Assembly: GCF_000739015.1 (NCBI RefSeq)
Contig: NZ_JPUG01000067.1
Location: forward strand, 1 to 58,941
Reading direction: 5' to 3'
From: Microvirga sp. BSC39
Lineage (GTDB): Bacteria; Pseudomonadota; Alphaproteobacteria; Rhizobiales; Beijerinckiaceae
Length of the DNA stretch: 58,941 nucleotides
Part shown: one piece after another, positions 51,783 to 58,941 of the stretch
How positions within the stretch are numbered: position 1 is the first letter of the stretch
Layout: each line of letters opens with the position of its first letter
Notes under the pieces: model-generated
Seen by the model: the letters and a program-made list of their open reading frames with translations, nothing else
Databases searched by the model: none
Told to the model about the DNA's origin: nothing
Position numbers and translations under genes: made by a program

Positions 51783-53012
51783 ATGCCTCGCGATGGGGAA
51801 CTACTTTCCGATCAGATCGACTTCATGCGTATTTCGGTCGTCGTGGGTCTCGTGTTCTTGCACTATGGGGCATTCCCGGGAACATCCTATGACCCCTTCC
51901 AGGGCTTCCACCCAGCGCATGGAGGCTTCGCGCTGTTCGTGAACTCCTACTTGGTGTTCTTCTTCTACAGCGCCGTGCCCCTGCTGAGTGCTGTATCTGG
52001 GTACCTGTTCTTCAAGGAAGCAGACTTCTCGCTAAAATTCTACAAGAGACGATATCGAAGCCGCATACGGTCAATTTTCCTGCCCATGGTCTCATGGAAC
52101 GCGCTGGCACTTCTGCTTTCGGCCTTAGTCGCTCTTGCGCTGCCGACGTCGGAGAGACTCATCGCGTACGATGTGTTCAACCTCAGCGCGATGGATCTTA
52201 TAAACGCGCTCGTCGGTGTCACGCAGCGACCAGCAGACTTCCAGTTCTGGTTTCTTCACGACCTTCTGCTGACCGTTCTTATTTCACCTTTGTTGGCGTT
52301 CAGCATCCGGCGCTTACCTTTGATCAGCCTCGCGTTCCTTGCTGGCATTTGGGCTGTGAATGTGAACCTGATCGTGTTTTTCCGAACGGATGTCCTGTTC
52401 TTCTTCAGCATCGGCGCAGCCGCTCGTATTCACCATTGGCCGATCGCCAACATCGCATCCCTGCGCACTGCGATTGTCCTCGTGGTAACCTACGCCGTTC
52501 TGGTAGGTCTCAGAGCGGTCATCCCGACGATCGTTCCGGATGATGCCTCTATAGCACGTATCGTCAGTGGAGTTGGAACCCGCGCAGTTCGTCTCTACGG
52601 CGTCATAGCTTTGTGGAGCCTAGCTCCCTATCTCGTAAGGACTCCCCTTGGGGCAAGGATCGCCAAGTTCGGAACGATCGCGTTCTTCCTGCATGCCATC
52701 CACTGGCCCTTGAACCAACTTCTCAAGGCAGGCGTTGACGGCATTCTTCCTAGTCGAAGCGAAGTGTTTCTATTGGTCAATTACTTCGCCACCACTTGCT
52801 TGACCGTTCTTCTCGCCGTCGTGGTAGCGAGGCTCTTGAACTCGTACGTGCCAGCAGTTTTCAACCACCTGAGCGGAGGCAGATCCGAGGCATTGAGCGC
52901 CCGCTTCTCGAAAGTGCAAGCAGCATCGAGTGAAACGCAGCCAGAGGTCGTCACCGCACAGCATCTGCTCATGAAGCCACAACAGGGCGTTAGCCCAGCA
53001 TCCTCCACCTGA
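51783..53012 (+). CDS. Acyltransferase family 3 membrane protein
   Basis: A 409-residue integral membrane protein with about ten hydrophobic segments. It resembles the acyltransferase-3 family that adds acetyl or succinyl groups to surface sugars: an early ISVVVGLVFLHYGAFPG segment with conserved His, RSRIRSIFLPMVSWNAL after the first loop, and FWFLHDLLLTVLISPLLAF later. The start ATG has GGAG eight bases upstream. The ~50-residue polar C-terminal tail is unusual but may be cytosolic. Role inferred: O-acylation of the exopolysaccharide. It is not certain from sequence which group is transferred. Confidence 0.82.
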   Translation: MPRDGELLSDQIDFMRISVVVGLVFLHYGAFPGTSYDPFQGFHPAHGGFALFVNSYLVFFFYSAVPLLSAVSGYLFFKEADFSLKFYKRRYRSRIRSIFLPMVSWNALALLLSALVALALPTSERLIAYDVFNLSAMDLINALVGVTQRPADFQFWFLHDLLLTVLISPLLAFSIRRLPLISLAFLAGIWAVNVNLIVFFRTDVLFFFSIGAAARIHHWPIANIASLRTAIVLVVTYAVLVGLRAVIPTIVPDDASIARIVSGVGTRAVRLYGVIALWSLAPYLVRTPLGARIAKFGTIAFFLHAIHWPLNQLLKAGVDGILPSRSEVFLLVNYFATTCLTVLLAVVVARLLNSYVPAVFNHLSGGRSEALSARFSKVQAASSETQPEVVTAQHLLMKPQQGVSPASST

Positions 53013-53050
53013 GCGAACACGGACCGACCTGCTAGCCCTTGAGGGCGCGA

Positions 53051-53086
53051 CTCCCGGCCCGACAGAACTTTACGTGTCGTCGGGAG
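53051..53086. repeat. Imperfect stem-loop 1
   Basis: CTCCCG (53051-53056) and CGACA (53060-53064) pair with TGTCG (53075-53079) and CGGGAG (53081-53086), separated by a small internal loop and a 10-base hairpin loop. Likely part of the acyltransferase gene's terminator. Confidence 0.45.
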
Positions 53087-53100
53087 CTCAATTACCCTTG

Positions 53101-53128
53101 TTCAGCCGACGCGGGGCTGTCGGCTGAA
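53101..53128. repeat. Perfect 10-bp stem-loop 2
   Basis: TTCAGCCGAC (53101-53110) pairs fully with GTCGGCTGAA (53119-53128) around GCGGGGCT. It lies about 90 bp past the acyltransferase stop, immediately after stem-loop 1. No T-run follows. Confidence 0.5.
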
Positions 53129-53330
53129 TGTCAGAACAAGTCACCCGGAACATCAGACACCCTAACAACGTCGGCGTACGCACGTGGGTGGAAGGAACTC
53201 TGCAATGTCAAAAACTCTTTTGCATGACACGCCAGAGCAAGTGCAGCAAAATATAATTACGTCTTAATCATTATAGTAAAAATTCCTGTCGGACAAATAT
53301 ATTTGAAGAAGACTTCTTGAGGAAACGCCC

Positions 53331-54545
53331 GTGACCAGTGTTGTTGTACAGCCCGAGTTTCTTGGTTTCCATGCAGGCCGTGGCATTTACAGAATCGACC
53401 TCAGCCAGATTCCCCTCAGCGTTCTGCAGACAATCTCCTTTATCGATGACGGCGTGCGCACGGGGGGCTCCGCCGGCGCATCGGGCGCGGATATCGACTT
53501 CGTATCCTTTTCCAGCGAGTACTTCGCTTCAGCATCAGCGCTAGACCCATCCGTCACTCAGGCGAACTCCCTATCGGCAGAGGTTGTCTACCGCCCGGGT
53601 TACATGACCGAGTGGCATCAAGGGGATTCGACACTATGGAACACGTCAAGCCTGTTCGGAACCACTTCCGGCCATGTCTATAACGCGGCGCGCTCTACCC
53701 TTGGTGTGGCCGACGGCGCGAATGACGCCAGCACTGGCACTCTCTCCCTGGGCGAAGGGGGCCAGCTAAACCTTCTTCTCAATTCCGCTGAACCAACCGG
53801 CGCTGGCGGATCCGCGAAACGCTATCTGTACTTCGGAGAGTATGGCAGCCAGGTGCGAGATCTGGATGGGCTCCGCGTCATCCTTTCAGATCAGAAAACT
53901 GCCAATCCGTTGGAGATCGCTTCTCACGTGGGACTTACCCTTGTTGGGGACGAGCGGAGCGAAACCATCGCATTCGGCAGAGGCTTCAACACGCACGTCG
54001 GCGCCGGAAACGATATCGTCTTCGGCATGGCGGGCCATGATATGATCTATACCGGGAAAGGGCATGATCGGCTCTTCGGCGGTGACGGCTATGACTGGCT
54101 TCATGGAGAAGCCGGGAAAGATCGTCTCTATGGAGAGGCTGGCCACGACCGGCTGTTCGGTGGAGCGGACAACGACTGGCTTTCCGGTGGGTCGGGCCGC
54201 GACGCATTCGTATTCAATGCAAAGCTCGGTACATCCAAAACCGACCGTAAAGTGAACTTCGACAAGATCAGTGACTTCAACGTCAGGGACGACTCCATGT
54301 GGCTTGACAATAAGATCTTCGTCAAGCTCGGGAAAAAGGGCTCTGAGGCCAATCCTGCGCAGCTGAAAAACAGCTTCTTCAAAGTCGGCGACAAGGCGCA
54401 GGATTCGAACGATCACGTGATCTATAACAAGAAGACAGGGGTCCTGTCTTACGACCCTGACGGATCAGGATCCAAGGCGGCTATTGAGTTCGCCCAGATC
54501 CAAAAGAACCTCAAAGTAACCTATCGCGACTTCTTCGTTATCTGA
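53331..54545 (+). CDS. Second RTX-type calcium-binding protein
   Basis: A 404-residue protein with no N-terminal signal. Residues 1-210 are an unknown beta-rich domain. RTX repeats lie at about 215-300 (GAGNDIVFGMAGHDMIY, GGDGYDWLHGEAGKDRLYGE, GGADNDWLSGGSGRD). The last ~105 residues (DAFVFNAKLGTSKTDRKVNF to the C-terminal RDFFVI) closely resemble the end of the 33722-36193 RTX protein and likely hold a type I secretion signal. GTG start with GAGGAAACG upstream. It sits inside the polysaccharide region and may bind the extracellular polymer or calcium. Confidence 0.85.
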   Translation: MTSVVVQPEFLGFHAGRGIYRIDLSQIPLSVLQTISFIDDGVRTGGSAGASGADIDFVSFSSEYFASASALDPSVTQANSLSAEVVYRPGYMTEWHQGDSTLWNTSSLFGTTSGHVYNAARSTLGVADGANDASTGTLSLGEGGQLNLLLNSAEPTGAGGSAKRYLYFGEYGSQVRDLDGLRVILSDQKTANPLEIASHVGLTLVGDERSETIAFGRGFNTHVGAGNDIVFGMAGHDMIYTGKGHDRLFGGDGYDWLHGEAGKDRLYGEAGHDRLFGGADNDWLSGGSGRDAFVFNAKLGTSKTDRKVNFDKISDFNVRDDSMWLDNKIFVKLGKKGSEANPAQLKNSFFKVGDKAQDSNDHVIYNKKTGVLSYDPDGSGSKAAIEFAQIQKNLKVTYRDFFVI

Positions 54546-54580
54546 TCCCATCCTGAAATCAGCACAAGGTAGAACGACAT

Positions 54581-54615
54581 GGCGCCAGGCATCCAAGAGA
54601 TGCCCGGCGCTTTTT
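54581..54615 (+). terminator. Intrinsic terminator of the second RTX gene
   Basis: A 13-bp stem with one A-C mismatch, GGCGCCAGGCATC (54581-54593) against GATGCCCGGCGCT (54599-54611), 5-base loop, then a run of T at 54611-54615. This is a classic Rho-independent terminator 36 bp after the stop. Confidence 0.8.
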
Positions 54616-54881
54616 ACATCAGGGCCAAATCGACGGTCCTATGAAGCCGTGGCGCTCCGCGCGAGCCCGTCCTGACCATCGATCCCCGGCACACCGCCAT
54701 TCTCGGGATCGGCCGTGGGCGGAGCGACATCCTGTTTGAGTGACAGGGAGCACAGTTATCGGAAAACGCAACCAAGAACCCTGCAACGCACCGTACCGTC
54801 GGCAAATTCATGCGATGAGATGAAAGCTATACTGAAGGCGGGAGAACGCCCTGTTCCAGCGGATGCTGCTGTCTGCAGCGA
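54616..54881. other. Intergenic region with possible gene remnant
   Basis: 266 bp between the RTX terminator and the convergent flippase gene; the whole gap 54546-54881 is 336 bp. No intact gene. Around 54662-54742 the plus strand reads PVLTIDPRHTAIL and soon hits a stop. LTIDPRHTA is how many isochorismatase-type hydrolases begin, so a decayed fragment is possible, but the match is short. Confidence 0.3.
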
Positions 54882-56150
54882 TTACAGGTGCATGTGTCGC
54901 GCGGCTCTCCGCAGCATCATCGCCAAGAGGAACTCACCAAGGACAATGATGATACCCGACCCCAGCACAATGCTGTAGGAACTCATGCCCGGAACAAGGA
55001 AGAACAGGGCTGTACCTCCGGCCCTTAGGGCGTTTGTGACAAGGGACAGATGAATGAGGCCCGGCCGCTGGGAATGAAGAGTGTAGAGTCCGATGACGCT
55101 CGCCGACGCGTGGCAACTGAAGTAAGTCATGAAAAACACATCAGCTTCCGGAAATCGCGTGTTGTACATGAAGTCGATGAGGATGCTCCCAGGGACGATG
55201 CTAAGCGCGAGCAGCGCACAGACGCCGCCCATTAGGAGGTACATCGATCGGTTCCCCATTCCGAATAGATCGATCGAGCTGAAGTTTGCCTCTATCATCT
55301 TCGGGAAGATGTACACTTTCAAAGTTCCGTAGAGCAGGTCGACTGGCGCTAGGAAAATCAGTACCACGCCGAATGCAGCGGCAGAAACAGTGTCATCCTT
55401 GATCTTCAGAATCCACAGCGTCATCAGGGGCAATGAGCTGTACAGGTTCAAAGACAGGAATGTCATCGGGGCCATGCGCACCATCGCGCGAAGTGCATGA
55501 AGGTCGACGGACTTCAACCGTAGATCGGCGTTTTTCCGGAGGGTCGCAATCTGAATAGGTACCTGTGCCAAGATGTAGACGGCAATAATCAGTGTTACCG
55601 AGCTGTCGTAAGTAATCGCAATGAATCCAAGAACTATCCTGCTTACCGCGAGGGCGACGTTGAGTTTCGCATACTGCCTGAAGCGCTTAGCATATTGTTC
55701 GACAACTCTCGTGGCCGTCCAAAATGACAAGGATGCGGCGGCAAGAACTAGAACCAATTCAGGTACGAGACCGAACACAAGGAGGCTCGCCGCGAAGCAT
55801 GAAATGGCGACAGTTACGATGGCCCCCTTTATGACGAGGTTGAGAGTGACGTAATCCTGCTTCTTGTGCTCGAACGAAAGCGCAAGGCAGCTCTGGCTCA
55901 AACCGAAATCGAGGGCGGCTGCAATCAGGGGAATCAGAGAATTGGCGAAGGTCAGCTTCAGGAACTCTGATGGCTCGAACCTCATAGATGCTGTGAGCAT
56001 GATTAGGAAGAATGAGCCATTCAGCACGATCTGGGAGGCAAATGCGAAAGACTGGTCGCCAGCCTCAAGAAGAAAGCGGGACCTGCGCGTCGGTGCTCGC
56101 CCGGGAGACAATGCCGCATCCGGAAGTGACTCTGTAGCAGATTTCATCAT
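54882..56150 (-). CDS. Polysaccharide flippase-like membrane protein (Wzx/MATE-type)
   Basis: A 422-residue protein with about 12 hydrophobic segments, resembling oligosaccharide flippases: an N-terminal FAFASQIVLNGSFFLIMLTA, then SLIPLIAAALDFGLSQSCLAL, TFLSLNLYSSLPLMTLWILK and IIIVLGEFLLAMMLRRAARH. Flippases move lipid-linked sugar repeats across the inner membrane. The Wzx identity is inferred from topology and the sugar-gene context. The double ATG start at 56150 is preceded by a weak GAAAG. It lies 218 bp downstream of the deacetylase gene on the same strand. Confidence 0.78.
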   Translation of the reverse strand: MMKSATESLPDAALSPGRAPTRRSRFLLEAGDQSFAFASQIVLNGSFFLIMLTASMRFEPSEFLKLTFANSLIPLIAAALDFGLSQSCLALSFEHKKQDYVTLNLVIKGAIVTVAISCFAASLLVFGLVPELVLVLAAASLSFWTATRVVEQYAKRFRQYAKLNVALAVSRIVLGFIAITYDSSVTLIIAVYILAQVPIQIATLRKNADLRLKSVDLHALRAMVRMAPMTFLSLNLYSSLPLMTLWILKIKDDTVSAAAFGVVLIFLAPVDLLYGTLKVYIFPKMIEANFSSIDLFGMGNRSMYLLMGGVCALLALSIVPGSILIDFMYNTRFPEADVFFMTYFSCHASASVIGLYTLHSQRPGLIHLSLVTNALRAGGTALFFLVPGMSSYSIVLGSGIIIVLGEFLLAMMLRRAARHMHL

Positions 56151-56368
56151 CTCAAGCTTTCGAGGTCAGAGTCTTACTCCGACATGGTTGATCATGAAGC
56201 TGTCACCTCCGACATTTGGCATCAACTGCTCAGAGGGCTAGTCTTGGCATCGCTCCGTGTCGCTCCAAATCTGGGTGTCAGGAATTCGACGACGCATCTG
56301 CACAGCGGAACCCTTGCTCGTTCTGGAGGCAGCCTAGGTTCAGCCCCTCTCATCTAGCTTCTAGCTTC

Positions 56369-57457
56369 CTAGCATGCTTTGCTTTCCGATTGTTTAGAGC
56401 TCTCTCGGGCTGCGGATATGAACTGTCGACCACGTCCTGAACCTGAGGCGACCCGGGCGGCGCCGAGGCACTTCAGGAAAAGGCGGGGGATTGTGTCCCT
56501 CCTACCGACGTACAGCCTCCGAATGGCTGTTGGCCGCTGGCGGATCTCGTCGAGTTTTGCGGGCCCATGTTCAAGCGAGAACCCGATCGAGAATCCAGCC
56601 TCTCTAATGGCATCTTCATGCCCGGCAAAGAAGTCGGCGGCAGACCCGTTGGGATAAGCGAATGCGCGAGCAGGCATTCCCAGCTGGGCACATAGAACTT
56701 GTTGGCTCGTTATGATCTCGTGCCGGGCCTCTGGCAACGCAAGCTGAGTGAGTATGGGGTGCGTATGGGTATGCCCTCCAAATTCCAACCCCTCTTCCTT
56801 CAGGCGCCGGACTGTCGGCCAGTCGAGTTGAAGGTCGGCAAATGCTTGCGGGGGAGGGGAGACACGGAGCGTGACCGCCAGTGCGTCGAGGAGCAGGCGA
56901 CGGTTGCCGGCAGGCAAGCGCTTGGAGGCTTCAACCCAGGCCGAGGCTGCCCGATAACGACAAGAGGATGTTTCCAGGTCCATCTCGCCCAGGAGAGGGA
57001 GCACGGCGCGCTTCTGCTTTGTTACTTCGAAGCAATAGGCAGCATAGTCCCAGAGGAACGGTTTATTTGTTCCTATATGGTCAGTTGCAAGGAAGATGAC
57101 ACCTGGAATCTGCAAGCTGCGCATGATCGGCCAGGCGACATCCCCATTGTCCCGGTAGCCATCGTCGAACGTGACAAGCACGGCACGACGAGGGAGAGGA
57201 CGTCCTGTTTCGAACCAATTTAAGACGTCCTGCAAGGAAACCGGGGAAAAAAATTTCCTCAGGAACCTCATCTGCAGCGTGAACTGCCTGGGGGATGCAC
57301 TGAAGTTGGGGCGGAAGCCGTGGAACCGATTATCCGGCGCGCCGATCCTGTGATAGCAGAGCACTGTAAGACTCTTACCCTGCAGAAGGTCGAACGTTCC
57401 TCCGTAGTCCAGGCGACCGAGAAACTCGCGCAGGCGTGATCCTTTGCTCCGCATCAT
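56369..57457 (-). CDS. Polysaccharide deacetylase (NodB-type)
   Basis: A 362-residue carbohydrate esterase 4 protein. The catalytic/metal motif is AVLVTFDDGYRDN (Asp-Asp), with the two His ligands in FGGHTHTHPIL. SLTVLCYHRIG opens the fold and FAYPNGSAADF is the later family motif. Typical substrates are N-acetylated or O-acetylated polysaccharides. No signal peptide is visible, so it may act on lipid-linked or cytosolic-side intermediates. It is downstream of the CapK-like gene (53 bp), same strand. Confidence 0.9.
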   Translation of the reverse strand: MMRSKGSRLREFLGRLDYGGTFDLLQGKSLTVLCYHRIGAPDNRFHGFRPNFSASPRQFTLQMRFLRKFFSPVSLQDVLNWFETGRPLPRRAVLVTFDDGYRDNGDVAWPIMRSLQIPGVIFLATDHIGTNKPFLWDYAAYCFEVTKQKRAVLPLLGEMDLETSSCRYRAASAWVEASKRLPAGNRRLLLDALAVTLRVSPPPQAFADLQLDWPTVRRLKEEGLEFGGHTHTHPILTQLALPEARHEIITSQQVLCAQLGMPARAFAYPNGSAADFFAGHEDAIREAGFSIGFSLEHGPAKLDEIRQRPTAIRRLYVGRRDTIPRLFLKCLGAARVASGSGRGRQFISAARESSKQSESKAC

Positions 57458-57510
57458 CCCTTCTTTCGTTTCATAGCATATCCGCCCCCGGCCAACACGC
57501 GTCCTTGGCG

Positions 57511-58941
57511 TCAGCGTTCGACGGATCCCGCAAGCTCGCGCGACTCACGCGGCGACGGTACCAGCTCTACTTCTCGAGGAGGTTTCTGATCTGGCGGAAG
57601 CGCGCAGACCATGAAACGGAATTTTCCGTTTGCGGATCGGGGGATCTGCTGCACGGGCTCGAACACCACCTGCACATCGCCCATGCGGCTGCGGATCGCC
57701 GCCAGGATCTCCCCCTCGGCCGCCTCACTCCACTCAGGCGCCGGAATGTAGCGCACCCGCAGACGGTCCAGAGCCTCCTGGACAATCTGGGCCTCCCGAA
57801 TGGGTGAGCCTGCCTTGATGACGGATCCAAGACGGCTCACGCGTCGTCCGTCCGGGGTGTAGAGCACGTCGTCACTGCGGCCCTCCACCCGTCCCAGCCG
57901 CGGCAGCGTCCGCCCGCACGCACACACCCCCGCGTCCGCCGCCAAAGCCCCCCGGTCCCCCGTGCGGTACCGGATCAGCGGCATGTCCGGGTTGTTCAGC
58001 CCCGTGGCCAGAAACTCCCCCGCCTGACCCCGCACCACCGGAGCAGCCCCGTCCACCACCTCCAGAACCCCCGACTCCGGCCACAGATGCAGCGCCCCGT
58101 GCCGGCACTGGCTCGCCGACACCACCGCCTCCGTCATCCCATAGCTCTCCACCACCGGACAGCCAAACGCCCGCTCGATCGCCGACCGCTGCACCTCCAG
58201 AAGCGGCTCGGAGACGGTGATCACCACCTCGAGGCCGGGCACGGTCAGGCCGCGGGCCAGCAGGTCCTCGGCCAGGGCGTGCAGACCCGACGGGTAGCCC
58301 CAGATGTAGCGCACCTTGTGGCGCACCAGCGCCGCCCGGTAGTGCTCGGCGGCTGCCGGCGAGAGATGGTAGGCCGACATGTACAGCTGGCGCAGGCCCG
58401 CGTTCCACACCCAGTACGGCGGCGCCTCCTGCGCCACCGGCGTTACAAGCTGACCACCAAGGATCGCCCATCGGTCGTGGCGTGAGACGCCGTTCCAGCC
58501 GCGCCAGCGCGCCTCCATCAGGGCGTACTGGCGCAGCACCGTGGCGCGGCTCTGCAGAATGTGCACCGGCGTGCCGGTGGTGCCGCTGGTGTGCACGCCG
58601 AACATGCGCGCAGGCCGGCAGTCGTCGGCCAGGAACGCCCGCGGGTTGGCCCGCAGCTCCGCCTTCTCGAGCACCGGCCAATGCTCCAGCAACTCGGACG
58701 AGCGCCGGTCGCCCTCCCGCCGGCGCCGGGCCCAGTGCTCCCGGTACCAGGGCACCCGGGTCGCAGCCCGGTGCAGCAGCCGGGCCAGCTCCTCGTCGGT
58801 CCAGGCCTGCCACTGAGCCGGGCTCCAGGTCTCGCGGCTGAGGATCTCGGCCACGGCCCGGTCCGTGGAGGCGTCGTAGCGCCACCAGCGCAGGTACAGC
58901 CCCCGCGCACTCGCAGACGCACAGCGCAGCGGATACGGAAG
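57511..58941 (-). CDS. CapK-like phenylacetate-CoA ligase family adenylate-forming protein (5' truncated)
   Basis: At least 476 residues; the frame stays open to the window edge, so the N-terminus is missing. The visible part begins with YPLRCASASARGLYLRWWRY, and then a helix typical of CapK (LHRAATRVPWYREHW). The adenylation motifs are HTSGTTGTPVH, VVESYGMTEAV and IRYRTGDRG. CapK-type proteins are found in capsule and exopolysaccharide loci, with an unknown acyl or amino-acyl substrate. Its upstream two-thirds (57840-58941) are unusually GC-rich compared with the flippase and glycosyltransferase genes. Confidence 0.8.
   Translation of the reverse strand, partial: LPYPLRCASASARGLYLRWWRYDASTDRAVAEILSRETWSPAQWQAWTDEELARLLHRAATRVPWYREHWARRRREGDRRSSELLEHWPVLEKAELRANPRAFLADDCRPARMFGVHTSGTTGTPVHILQSRATVLRQYALMEARWRGWNGVSRHDRWAILGGQLVTPVAQEAPPYWVWNAGLRQLYMSAYHLSPAAAEHYRAALVRHKVRYIWGYPSGLHALAEDLLARGLTVPGLEVVITVSEPLLEVQRSAIERAFGCPVVESYGMTEAVVSASQCRHGALHLWPESGVLEVVDGAAPVVRGQAGEFLATGLNNPDMPLIRYRTGDRGALAADAGVCACGRTLPRLGRVEGRSDDVLYTPDGRRVSRLGSVIKAGSPIREAQIVQEALDRLRVRYIPAPEWSEAAEGEILAAIRSRMGDVQVVFEPVQQIPRSANGKFRFMVCALPPDQKPPREVELVPSPRESRELAGSVER

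Larger units (their letters stand above)
53013..53330. other. Intergenic region with two hairpins and AT-rich promoter
   Basis: 318 bp between the acyltransferase and second RTX genes. The left part holds two stem-loops (53051-53086 and 53101-53128). The right part, 53200-53330, is strikingly AT-rich, with TATAAT at 53252-53257 and TATAGT at 53272-53277 as -10 candidates, though no well-spaced -35. GAGGAAACG precedes the GTG start. No gene is evident. Confidence 0.45.

Noticed and set aside
57872..58885. 337-codon minus-strand frame overlapping the CapK-like gene.
   Set aside because: Gly/Ala/Arg-rich translation caused by the GC-rich block; the adenylation motifs are in the other frame.
1..58941. 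CRISPR arrays, tRNA or rRNA genes, transposases, integrases and phage genes.
   Set aside because: I looked for repeat-spacer arrays, RNA gene folds and mobile-element proteins and saw none.

Overview
The window looks like chromosomal DNA from a GC-rich alphaproteobacterium, most likely Hyphomicrobiales (Methylobacteriaceae, Microvirga-like). The grounds are the protein set: a MdoG/MdoH glucan pair, a DUF1127 protein, an HWE/HisKA_2-type kinase, a GcvA-like LysR regulator, a Suv3-type helicase, and a Methylobacteriaceae-like type III polyketide synthase operon. The taxonomic call is inference from protein style; there is no rRNA and I found no tRNA.

Layout. 0-8.2 kb: a two-gene hydroxyproline catabolic unit cut by the left edge, a short-chain dehydrogenase, a spore-photoproduct-lyase-like radical SAM protein, a DUF2243 membrane protein, a small unknown protein and a prolyl oligopeptidase. 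8.5-12.1 kb: a Suv3-like helicase converging on an M20 amidohydrolase. 12.2-21.0 kb: a likely nucleobase/nucleoside scavenging locus. It holds a phosphoribosyltransferase, a complete PotDBCA-type ABC importer translationally coupled to a TRZ/ATZ-type amidohydrolase, an adenine deaminase-like enzyme and a divergent nucleoside hydrolase. An ankyrin protein follows.

21.6-26.4 kb (minus strand): a compact operon of type III polyketide synthase, methyltransferase, FAD oxidoreductase and second methyltransferase. It is preceded by an EamA exporter and a possible 38-residue ORF that overlaps the synthase start. It resembles phenolic-lipid/quinone pathways in gene content. 26.5-33.7 kb: a small unknown protein, purT, a PGM1-like ATP-grasp ligase, and a three-gene overlapping signalling unit (PAS kinase, single-domain response regulator, REC-HisKA_2 kinase). 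33.7-40.1 kb: a large RTX protein with an SdrD-B-like domain, an RpoA-CTD-like small protein, a Na/Pi cotransporter with PhoU-like tail, a DUF1127 protein and a LysR regulator with a clear T-N11-A dyad at its start. 40.1-43.8 kb: mdoG-mdoH (periplasmic glucans).

44.0-58.9 kb: glmU and glmS (UDP-GlcNAc supply) lead into a surface-polysaccharide region. It contains a WbuB-like glycosyltransferase, wecB, another glycosyltransferase, an acyltransferase-3 membrane protein, a second RTX protein sharing its C-terminal domain with the first, a flippase, a polysaccharide deacetylase, and a CapK-like adenylate-forming protein that runs off the right edge. Much of 47.8-57.4 kb is visibly more AT-rich than the rest, whereas the last kilobase is extremely GC-rich, so the region looks mosaic.
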